DNA from: an uncultured Lachnospiraceae bacterium
GTDB taxonomy: Bacteria; Bacillota; Clostridia; Lachnospirales; Lachnospiraceae
Direction of reading: 5' to 3'
Length of the DNA stretch: 64,000 nt
NCBI GenBank assembly: GCA_947625015.1
Contig: CANQMR010000001.1
Coordinates: 1-64,000, forward strand
Below, piece after piece: positions 1 through 8,610 of the stretch. Positions within the stretch are counted from its first letter, which is position 1; every line of letters starts with the position of its first letter. Both the position numbers and the translations under genes were made by a program. Below the pieces are notes generated by a model. The model saw only the letters and a list, made by a program, of their open reading frames with translations, made no database searches and was not told the origin of the DNA.

Positions 1-388
1 AACCCATACAATTTGCTTTTTGTGTATTTTATATATGGCTAATTTTTTGTGGTGTTATAAGGGAATTATATCGAGAAAAAGGTAAAGACAGAAATTAGAT
101 GTTGATATTTCGGTTTGGCATAACAAAAACAATGAAAGATATTTTATTGATGTCCCTAGTGTAATGAGAGATATTGCAGGAGTAGAACGACGGAATTATG
201 TAACAGACCTCTTAAAAGGACAATCCACAAAAGTGAATCCGATTTTAGTAATTTTGCTGATACTGCTGTTAATAAATATGTTACTTGTAATTATTAATTT
301 TGTAGATTATAATTTTAAAAACGTTTTATTATTGGTATGTATATTTGGCGTGATAGTCTTTGCATTTTATTTGACGGCAAAAAAATAA
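1..388 (+). pseudogene. Truncated copy of the 220-aa membrane protein at 1197-1859 (window-edge copy, two internal deletions)
   Basis: Positions 164-388 encode the same C-terminal 74 aa as the 1197-1859 ORF; the 5' part joins ...atatcgagaa/aaaggtaaagacaga/aattagatg, lacking about 110 and 158 bp present in the full copy. Confidence 0.8.
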
Positions 389-446
389 AGAATACGATGG
401 AATTGTGTTAAGTTTGATTTACGACAGAATGGGAGGGTAGGAAAAT

Positions 447-1028
447 ATGGATATGCAAATAATTGAAGTTTGTATTGATGCGGTTATAATGGTGCTTTTC
501 TTTTATATAACTATGAATCCTTTTACGGTTATGATAGTTTACTCTTTTTTTGATTCTCTTTTTACTTTTATTAGAATACCGCTTCAATATAGTAAAATGT
601 TATGGAATGACAAAAGGTTTAAGGGTACATATGTTACGGCGGAAGTTCTATATCACGACGAAATGCAGGGTAGCAGATGGACGACAAGGGTTACAGTAAT
701 AAATTATGTAATGAATGGAAGAAGTATAGATGTATTGATAGATGGGACGGTAGGAGAACCGGGAGAGAAAATAGAGGTTATAACGGATGGGGAATTTGCC
801 TCCCTTGCCAAACCGAATCGGAGAGATGTTTTTAATAACGTAAAACAGATGATCTCGTTCTGTGTAGTTTCAGGTATTTTGTTTTTTGTCTTTTTGAAAT
901 ATATAAAGGTATATTTGATAATAGTATGGATTTTATGGGAGATTTGTAAAACAGTTATATTGCCATATACGTGGAGAGATAATATTAGAGGATTAAAAGA
1001 ACAAGCAGGCTGGCATGAAAATGTGTAA
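447..1028 (+). CDS. Small membrane protein, paralog A1 (two hydrophobic segments flanking a soluble core; DUF3592-like layout by inference)
   Basis: 193-aa ORF, RBS gggaggg upstream; nearly identical to four other ORFs in the array. Confidence 0.8.
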   Translation: MDMQIIEVCIDAVIMVLFFYITMNPFTVMIVYSFFDSLFTFIRIPLQYSKMLWNDKRFKGTYVTAEVLYHDEMQGSRWTTRVTVINYVMNGRSIDVLIDGTVGEPGEKIEVITDGEFASLAKPNRRDVFNNVKQMISFCVVSGILFFVFLKYIKVYLIIVWILWEICKTVILPYTWRDNIRGLKEQAGWHENV

Positions 1029-1196
1029 TTGGACAGGAAAAAGAGTATGTTTATTTGATTAAGGTATTTGCGTAGTTGTAAATGTATATACCTATTATTT
1101 CTACGGAACAGGTATTGATTTTCAATATAACAGATGCGATATGGGGAAGGGATTTAAAAAAATGATAGAAAACATTGGTTTTTTACAGAATTTAGA

Positions 1197-1859
1197 ATGT
1201 TGCAACCCATACAATTTGCTTTTTGTGTATTTTATATATGGCTAATTTTTTGTGGTGTTATAAGGGAATTATATCGAGAACAGCCAATTATGTTTGTTGG
1301 GTTGTTGATATACGTCTGCTGGTTTTTATTTTTCTGTATCAGGGCATATATAGCTAATTCACTTAATAAATTTCCGAATTATATTGAGAAAAAGGTAAAG
1401 ACAGACATTGTTATCGAAGATTTACTTAGAATTAGAAACCAAATATACCATAAAACATTAATAAAATTAAAATTTGAAACCACAGATGAGGAAGTATATT
1501 ATGGAAAATATATATGTGACCCATTATACTTTAATACTTATTTAAAATCCCAGTTATGCCGGAAATTAGATGTTGATATTTCGGTTTGGCATAACAAAAA
1601 CAATGAAAGATATTTTATTGATGTCCCTAGTGTAATGAGAGATATTGCAGGAGTAGAACGACGGAATTATGTAACAGACCTCTTAAAAGGACAATCCACA
1701 AAAGTGAATCCGATTTTAGTAATTTTGCTGATACTGCTGTTAATAAATATGTTACTTGTAATTATTAATTTTGTAGATTATAATTTTAAAAACGTTTTAT
1801 TATTGGTATGTATATTTGGCGTGATAGTCTTTGCATTTTATTTGACGGCAAAAAAATAA
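1197..1859 (+). CDS. Membrane protein, paralog family B, full-length copy
   Basis: 220-aa ORF with N- and C-terminal hydrophobic segments; truncated copies at 1-388 and 4169-4563. Confidence 0.75.
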   Translation: MLQPIQFAFCVFYIWLIFCGVIRELYREQPIMFVGLLIYVCWFLFFCIRAYIANSLNKFPNYIEKKVKTDIVIEDLLRIRNQIYHKTLIKLKFETTDEEVYYGKYICDPLYFNTYLKSQLCRKLDVDISVWHNKNNERYFIDVPSVMRDIAGVERRNYVTDLLKGQSTKVNPILVILLILLLINMLLVIINFVDYNFKNVLLLVCIFGVIVFAFYLTAKK

Positions 1860-1989
1860 AGAAATGTTCAATAAAAATGGACAGTAAGATGCATGCATGG
1901 GCATATTTTGGATAGTGATTTCCATGCTATATTAATACGGTGGGATTGTGTTAAGTTTAATTTACGACAGAATGAGAGGGTAGGAAAAT

Positions 1990-2571
1990 ATGAATATACA
2001 TATAATAGAAGTTTGTATTGATGTGGTTATATTGATGCTTTTCTCTTTTAAAACTTTGAATCCTTTGCCGGTTATGCTAGTTTACTATTTTTTTGACTTT
2101 CTTTTTACTTTTATTAGAATACCGCTTCAATATAGTAAAATGTTATGGAATGACAAAAGGTTTAAGGGTACATATGTTACGGCGGAAGTTCTATATCACG
2201 ACGAAATGCAGGGTAGCAGATGGACGACAAGGGTTACAGTAATAAATTATGTAATGAATGGAAGAAGTATAGATGTATTGATAGATGGGACGGTAGGAGA
2301 ACCGGGAGAGAAAATAGAGGTTATAACGGATGGGGAATTTGCCTCCCTTGCCAAACCGAATCGGAGAGATGTTTTTAATAACGTAAAACAGATGATCTCG
2401 TTCTGGGTAGTTTCAGGTATTTTGTTTTTTGTCTTTTTGAAATATATCAATGTATATTCTATAATAGTATGGATTTTATGGGAGATTTGCAAAACAGTTA
2501 TGTTGCCATATACGTGGAGAGGTAAGATTAGAGGATTAAAAGAACAAGCAGGCTGGCATGAAAATGTGTAA
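1990..2571 (+). CDS. Small membrane protein, paralog A2
   Basis: 193-aa ORF; core identical to the other A copies, N-terminus divergent. Confidence 0.8.
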   Translation: MNIHIIEVCIDVVILMLFSFKTLNPLPVMLVYYFFDFLFTFIRIPLQYSKMLWNDKRFKGTYVTAEVLYHDEMQGSRWTTRVTVINYVMNGRSIDVLIDGTVGEPGEKIEVITDGEFASLAKPNRRDVFNNVKQMISFWVVSGILFFVFLKYINVYSIIVWILWEICKTVMLPYTWRGKIRGLKEQAGWHENV

Positions 2572-2698
2572 TAACTATTAGGCTATCTACCATTGCCCTT
2601 GACAGTATCACCGACACTCCTGTATATGGGCTGTTGTCGGATTTAATAACCATTGCTAAAAATTTCAGTGATAAATATATATAGGAGGGTAGGAAAAT

Positions 2699-3280
2699 AT
2701 GGATATGCAAATAATAGAAGTTTGTATTGATGCGGTTATAATGATGCTTTTCTTTTATATAACTATGAATCCTTTTACGGTTTTGATAGTTTACTATTTT
2801 TTTGGCTTTCTTTTTACTTATATTAGAATACTGCTTCAATATAGTAAAATGTTATGGAATGACAAAAGGTTTAAGGGTACATATGTTACGGCGGAGGTTC
2901 TATATCACGACGAAATGCAGGGTAGAGGATGGCCGGCAAGGGTTACAGTAATAAATTATGTAATGAATGGAAGAAGTATAGATGTATTGATAGATGGGAC
3001 GGTAGGAGAACCGGGAGAGAAAATAGAGGTTATAACGGATGGGGAATTTGCCTCCCTTGCCAAACCGAATCGGAGAGATGTTTTTAATAACGTAAAACAG
3101 ATGATCTCGTTCTGTGTAGTTTCAGGTATTTTGTTTTTTGTCTTTTTGAAATATATAAAGGTATATTTGATAATAGTATGGATTTTATGGGAGATTTGTA
3201 AAACAGTTATGTTGCCATATACGTGGAGAGATAATATTAGAGGATTAAAAGAACAAGCAGGCTGGCATGAAAATGTGTAA
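2699..3280 (+). CDS. Small membrane protein, paralog A3
   Basis: 193-aa ORF; RBS ggagggtaggaaaatATG. Confidence 0.8.
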   Translation: MDMQIIEVCIDAVIMMLFFYITMNPFTVLIVYYFFGFLFTYIRILLQYSKMLWNDKRFKGTYVTAEVLYHDEMQGRGWPARVTVINYVMNGRSIDVLIDGTVGEPGEKIEVITDGEFASLAKPNRRDVFNNVKQMISFCVVSGILFFVFLKYIKVYLIIVWILWEICKTVMLPYTWRDNIRGLKEQAGWHENV

Positions 3281-3407
3281 TAACTATTAGGCTATCTACC
3301 ATTGTTCTTGACCAAATCACCGACACCCCTGTATATGGAGTGTTGTCGGATTTAATAACCATTGCTAAAAAGTTCAGTGATAAATATATATAGGAGAGTA
3401 GGAAAAT

Positions 3408-4000
3408 ATGCTTAAAAGTATAGGTTTGGATGGACTTGAAATGTGTATAGATGTGGTTATAATGATGCTTTTCTTTTTTATAACTATGAATCCTTTTACG
3501 GTTTTGATAGTTTACTTTTTTTTGAATGCCTTTTTACTTTTATTGAAGTACCGCTTCAATATAGTAAAATGTTATGGAATGACAAAAGGTTTAAGGGTAC
3601 ATATGTTACGGCAGAGGTTCTATATCACGACGAATTGCGGGGTGGAAGAGCGGTGGTAAAGGCTACAGTAATAAATTATGTAATGAATGGACGGAGTATA
3701 GATGTATTGATAAATGGGACGGTAGGAGAACCGGGAGAGAAAATAGGGATTATAACGGATGGGGAATTTGCCTCCCTTGCCAAACCGAATCGGAGAGATG
3801 TTTTTAATAATGTTAAACAGATGATTACGCCCTGTATAGTTTCAGGTATTTTGTTTTTTGTCTTTTTGAAATATATAAATGTATATTTGATAATGCTATG
3901 GATTGTATGGGAGATTTGTAAAATAGTTATCTTGCCGTATGCATGGAGAGATAATATAAAACAATTTAAAAAAGATTCAGGCTGGCATGAAAATGTGTAA
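3408..4000 (+). pseudogene. Small membrane protein, paralog A4, frameshifted in a T8 tract
   Basis: ORF 3408-3659 matches the family N-terminus and ORF 3443-4000 the remainder; adding one T at 3516-3523 restores YFFFECLFTFIEVPLQYSKMLWNDK. Confidence 0.75.
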
Positions 4001-4252
4001 TTGGACAGGAAAAAGAGTATGTTTATTTGATTAAGGTATTTGCGTAGTTGTAAATGTATATACCTATTATTTCTACGGAACAGGTATTGATTTTCAATAT
4101 AACAGATGCGATATGGGGAAGGGATTTAAAAAAATGATAGAAAACATTGGTTTTTTACAGAATTTAGAATGTTGCAACCCATACAATTTGCTTTTTGTGT
4201 ATTTTATATATGGCTAATTTTTTGTGGTGTTATAAGGGAATTATATCGAGAA
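4001..4252 (+). repeat. Direct repeat of 1029-1280 (spacer plus start of family B gene)
   Basis: ttggacaggaaaaagagtatg...ttatatcgagaa present at both places, offset 2972 bp. Confidence 0.85.
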
Positions 4253-4563
4253 AAAGGTAAAGACAGAAATTAGATGTTGATATTTCGGTTTGGCATAACA
4301 AAAACAATGAAAGATATTTTATTGATGTCCCTAGTGTAATGAGAGATATTGCAGGAGTAGAACGACGGAATTATGTAACAGACCTCTTAAAAGGACAATC
4401 CACAAAAGTGAATCCGATTTTAGTAATTTTGCTGATACTGCTGTTAATAAATATGTTACTTGTAATTATTAATTTTGTAGATTATAATTTTAAAAACGTT
4501 TTATTATTGGTATGTATATTTGGCGTGATAGTCTTTGCATTTTATTTGACGGCAAAAAAATAA
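4169..4563 (+). pseudogene. Truncated copy of family B gene (same two deletions as copy at 1-388)
   Basis: ATG TTG CAA ... CGA GAA AAA GGT AAA GAC AGA AAT TAG: premature stop after the deletion junctions. Confidence 0.8.
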
Positions 4564-5203
4564 AGAATACGATGGAATTGTGTTAAGTTTGATTTACGAC
4601 AGAATGGGAGGGTAGGAAAATATGGATATGCAAATAATTGAAGTTTGTATTGATGCGGTTATAATGGTGCTTTTCTTTTATATAACTATGAATCCTTTTA
4701 CGGTTATGATAGTTTACTCTTTTTTTGATTCTCTTTTTACTTTTATTAGAATACCGCTTCAATATAGTAAAATGTTATGGAATGACAAAAGGTTTAAGGG
4801 TACATATGTTACGGCGGAAGTTCTATATCACGACGAAATGCAGGGTAGCAGATGGACGACAAGGGTTACAGTAATAAATTATGTAATGAATGGAAGAAGT
4901 ATAGATGTATTGATAGATGGGACGGTAGGAGAACCGGGAGAGAAAATAGAGGTTATAACGGATGGGGAATTTGCCTCCCTTGCCAAACCGAATCGGAGAG
5001 ATGTTTTTAATAACGTAAAACAGATGATCTCGTTCTGTGTAGTTTCAGGTATTTTGTTTTTTGTCTTTTTGAAATATATAAAGGTATATTTGATAATAGT
5101 ATGGATTTTATGGGAGATTTGTAAAACAGTTATGTTGCCATATACGTGGAGAGATAATATTAGAGGATTAAAAGAACAAGCAGGCTGGCATGAAAATGTG
5201 TAA
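4176..5203 (+). repeat. About 1.03-kb direct repeat of positions 1-1028
   Basis: Constant offset of 4175 bp; ORF starts and ends coincide (164/4339, 388/4563, 447/4622, 1028/5203); one noted base difference (atat vs atgt near the 3' end). Confidence 0.85.
4622..5203 (+). CDS. Small membrane protein, paralog A5
   Basis: 193-aa ORF differing from A1 by one noted residue (KTVM vs KTVI). Confidence 0.8.
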   Translation: MDMQIIEVCIDAVIMVLFFYITMNPFTVMIVYSFFDSLFTFIRIPLQYSKMLWNDKRFKGTYVTAEVLYHDEMQGSRWTTRVTVINYVMNGRSIDVLIDGTVGEPGEKIEVITDGEFASLAKPNRRDVFNNVKQMISFCVVSGILFFVFLKYIKVYLIIVWILWEICKTVMLPYTWRDNIRGLKEQAGWHENV

Positions 5204-5303
5204 TTCTGCTGGGTACACCGGAGAAGATAAGCAGCTTAAATCGGTATGCTTATGCGGAAAAAATGGATTATGCAATGCTTAATTTTACATTAGGGGTAGA
5301 AGT

Positions 5304-5576
5304 ATGGAGTATGGCAGAAAAATTGAGATAAGTGATATAAAAACCGCAATAATGGGAGCCATAATAGCATTTATATTTGTAAGTACATTTAATCATGGAG
5401 TTATTCAATCGTGTGGCTATTTTTATTTTTGCGTACATAAAGACAGTTATGTAATTGTAAAGGCAGAAATAAAGGAAATAAAAAAATATTCATTAACATA
5501 TCGAAAAGCCGATATTTTTGAAATAAAAAAGGCATTAGTGAGTTATCAGATTGGCAATGAACTGCATGGAGCGTAA
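5304..5576 (+). CDS. Short membrane-anchored hypothetical protein, possibly truncated DUF3592-like
   Basis: 90-aa ORF, one TM segment then KAEIKEI...ALVSYQIGNELHG. Confidence 0.5.
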   Translation: MEYGRKIEISDIKTAIMGAIIAFIFVSTFNHGVIQSCGYFYFCVHKDSYVIVKAEIKEIKKYSLTYRKADIFEIKKALVSYQIGNELHGA

Positions 5577-5647
5577 TAATTTATTGACAAAAAAATTACA
5601 AAAATTTATAATCCTAGTATGGATAAAAAGGACTTTATCCGACGGTT

Positions 5648-7615
5648 ATGATGCGTAACCTGATAAGGGAAAGGAATTTACTTATGGTTTACAATGTGGA
5701 TTATGAGATTTGCTCCATTGTCTTCCTGATTCTGCTGGTGGTGCTGTCAGTGAGAAGGAAACCGCTGGAGGATTCTCAGTCAAGAATATTTCATATATAT
5801 TTAACAGCCTGTTTTTTAAATATCTGTCTGGATGTTATCACCTGTTATATGCTGCAATATCATAAAATGATTCCCCTCTGGGTGAATTATAGCGTGAACG
5901 GTATATTTCTTGCAGTGCAGTGTATACTGCCTACGATGTTTATGCTGTATGTCTACACCAGAATTCAACAGTCTCGAAAGACCGTCCGTCAGCTCTTGTG
6001 GCTGGCTTATCTGCCGGCAGTGGTCGGTGTGGTGATGGTGCTGTTAAGCCCATGGACCAGGGCGATTTTTTACTTTAACCGGTTTGGGTATCAGCATGGC
6101 AGCTTACATAGTTATCTGTATATCAACGCCGGTTTATATGCGGTGGGAACCATTATCTATGCCTTTGCCTCCCGGAAGATAATCGGGGGAAGGCAGGTAA
6201 TGATAACCGTAATGATAATTCTTGCCGCCATGCTTCCCACAGTAGTACAGTATTTTCTGCCAAGCTATATGTTGAGCGGTTTAGGGACTACCATTTCTAT
6301 CTATATTCTGTATCTTAGCAGCGAAAGCCAGTCTTCCTATGTGGACATGACTACCGGGGCGCTGAACCGGGAGGCGTTTGCCTTTCATGTGAAGGAGATT
6401 GCCAAACGGGGAATGCCGGAGCAGATTTTCGTGGTGGCCTTGGATAATTTTAAGCTGGTCAACGAGATTTTTGGCATGGAGGGCGGCAACGAGATGCTGC
6501 GTTTGCTGGTGGAGGCCCTGCAATATGAGTATGGGGAAAACAGGATTTTCCGTTTTGGCGGGGATACGTTCGCCATTGCCTTAGAGGAGACGACAGAGAG
6601 CGTCAAGGAGTTAGACAGTATCCGCAGAATCGTGACCAGGTCGTGGATTTTGCGGGATACCGAGGTGGAGCTGTCCGCCTGTATCTGCCTTGTCCATACG
6701 ATTCACCATACGGAAGAGGATCTGGTGCAGACGATGGAATATGCTGTCACCAAAGTCAAGGGGATTGGCAAAGGGCAGTTTTTAGAGGTAGATGTGACGG
6801 AGGTAGAGGAGGCCGCAAGGCGGAAAGCCATTGAGCAGGCCATGGTTGCCTCCATTGAGGCCGGTACTTTTGAGGTGCATTATCAGCCAATCTACGATAC
6901 GAAGGCGAAGAGATTCCACTCTTTAGAGGCGCTTGCCAGATTAAATGTGCCGGAATACGGCTATGTTTCCCCGGAGGAGTTTATCCGGATTGCGGAGCAG
7001 AACGGGACGATTTTGCAGATTGGTATGCTGGTGTTAGACGAGGTGTGCCGCTTTATCCGTCAGTATAACCTGAAGAAAAAGGGAATTGATTTTGTGGAGG
7101 TCAATCTCTCTGTCGTACAGTGTATGCAGGAGCAGATTTATAACGATATCCAGTCTGTGCTTGACAAATATAACATGCCGCCGTCCATGATTAATTTAGA
7201 GATAACGGAGAGTGCGGCGGCCTATTCCGAGGAGCGGTTAATCCGCAATATGGCAAGGCTTTCCCTGATTGACATTACCTTTTCCTTAGATGATTACGGT
7301 TCGGGATATTCCAATATCAATTATCTGGTGGATTTGCCGTTTTCCATTGTTAAGATTGATAAATATGTGGTATGGGCGGCAATGAAAAAAGTGACGTCAC
7401 GTATGGTATTAGAGAACACAATCGCCATGTTTAAGGATATTAACCTAAAGGTTGTGGCGGAAGGAATAGAAGATTTGGAGATGGCGGAGATGATTACGGC
7501 CATGGGTGCAGATTATTTGCAGGGCTATTATTTTTCCAAGCCGGTTCCCAAGGAGAAATTAATCGAATGTCTGGAGGAGGGATATCTTGAAAAATTGCAG
7601 AACAAAGCGAAATAA
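5648..7615 (+). CDS. Membrane GGDEF-EAL protein, probable c-di-GMP phosphodiesterase with degenerate GGDEF
   Basis: N-terminal multi-TM region; RFGGDTF in GGDEF; EAL signature residues EALARL, NLEITES, DDYGSGYSN, KIDK, AEGIED, QGYYFSKP. Confidence 0.9.
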   Translation: MMRNLIRERNLLMVYNVDYEICSIVFLILLVVLSVRRKPLEDSQSRIFHIYLTACFLNICLDVITCYMLQYHKMIPLWVNYSVNGIFLAVQCILPTMFMLYVYTRIQQSRKTVRQLLWLAYLPAVVGVVMVLLSPWTRAIFYFNRFGYQHGSLHSYLYINAGLYAVGTIIYAFASRKIIGGRQVMITVMIILAAMLPTVVQYFLPSYMLSGLGTTISIYILYLSSESQSSYVDMTTGALNREAFAFHVKEIAKRGMPEQIFVVALDNFKLVNEIFGMEGGNEMLRLLVEALQYEYGENRIFRFGGDTFAIALEETTESVKELDSIRRIVTRSWILRDTEVELSACICLVHTIHHTEEDLVQTMEYAVTKVKGIGKGQFLEVDVTEVEEAARRKAIEQAMVASIEAGTFEVHYQPIYDTKAKRFHSLEALARLNVPEYGYVSPEEFIRIAEQNGTILQIGMLVLDEVCRFIRQYNLKKKGIDFVEVNLSVVQCMQEQIYNDIQSVLDKYNMPPSMINLEITESAAAYSEERLIRNMARLSLIDITFSLDDYGSGYSNINYLVDLPFSIVKIDKYVVWAAMKKVTSRMVLENTIAMFKDINLKVVAEGIEDLEMAEMITAMGADYLQGYYFSKPVPKEKLIECLEEGYLEKLQNKAK

Positions 7616-8597
7616 GATAAAAAGGCTGCTGTTAGCGGGCGTTTTGTCCATGGGCCTTATCGGAATGGCGGGATGCGGCCAGACGGAAGCAGAGAATACG
7701 GAGGACAGGCGGTATATTGCCGTAATCTGCAAGGGCTCCCAGCATGAATTTTGGAAGACCGTAGAGCAGGGGGCAAGGGACGCCGGCGAGGAGTTGAATA
7801 TTAAGATTTCCTTTGAAGCGCCGGAAGACGAGTCCCAGATTGACAAGCAGATTGATATGGTGGAAAAAGCCATACGCAATAAGGCGGACGCCATTGTGTT
7901 GGCGCCGTTGGATACGGATAAGTTAAATGCGTCCATTGACAAGGCGGTGCGGCAGGGGATTCCGGTGCTGACCTTTGACTCGGATGTGACGACGGAAGCC
8001 AGAGTGGCGACAATCGGTACAGACAACCGAAGCGCCGGGGCCATTGCGGCCAGAAATGCGGCCGAGCTGATGGGCGGCAGCGGAAAGGCGGCGATTATCT
8101 CCTATGTGGAGGGCGCCCAGACGGCGATTGAGCGAAATGAAGGCTTTTGTGATGAGATAGAAAGTACATACCGGGGAAAGATTGAGATTGTGGGACTTAC
8201 CTACTGCAATGGCGATGTGGAGACGGCCAAGGAGCAGGCGTTGGATTTCCTGGACAAATACCCGGACCTTAAGTGCATATACGGAGCCAATGAGGGAAGC
8301 GCCGTAGGCGCCGCCGAGGCCGTTGCGGAGAGAAAGTTAGAGGACAAAGTTTCCGTAATCGGCTTTGATTCCTCCGACGCCGAGATTTCCTATCTGGAGT
8401 CGGGAGCCATTGACGGCATGATGGTGCAGAACCCCTATAACATGGGTTATCTGGGCGTGCGCAATGTGAACAAGGTATTAGACGGCAGGGATATAGAAGA
8501 TAAATTTAACACCGGCGCCGCCTATGTGAACCGGGATAACCTGTATGACGAGTATACCCAGTGGCTGCTTTATCCTCTGGGAAATGCCGGGGATTGA
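7587..8597 (+). CDS. Sugar-type periplasmic binding lipoprotein (ribose-binding-protein-like)
   Basis: Lipobox GMAGC; YIAVICKGSQHEFWKTVEQGARDAGEEL...DAIVLAPLD...TFDSDV; overlaps the upstream stop. Confidence 0.9.
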   Translation: MKNCRTKRNKIKRLLLAGVLSMGLIGMAGCGQTEAENTEDRRYIAVICKGSQHEFWKTVEQGARDAGEELNIKISFEAPEDESQIDKQIDMVEKAIRNKADAIVLAPLDTDKLNASIDKAVRQGIPVLTFDSDVTTEARVATIGTDNRSAGAIAARNAAELMGGSGKAAIISYVEGAQTAIERNEGFCDEIESTYRGKIEIVGLTYCNGDVETAKEQALDFLDKYPDLKCIYGANEGSAVGAAEAVAERKLEDKVSVIGFDSSDAEISYLESGAIDGMMVQNPYNMGYLGVRNVNKVLDGRDIEDKFNTGAAYVNRDNLYDEYTQWLLYPLGNAGD

Positions 8598-8610
8598 TGG
8601 AGGAGCAGAT

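Noticed and set aside
1-5203. Repetitive array considered as a CRISPR or simple assembly duplication
   Set aside because: Units are gene-sized with ORFs and no short repeat/spacer periodicity. Misassembly cannot be excluded for the 1-kb near-identical repeat, but copies A2-A4 differ clearly from each other and from A1/A5.
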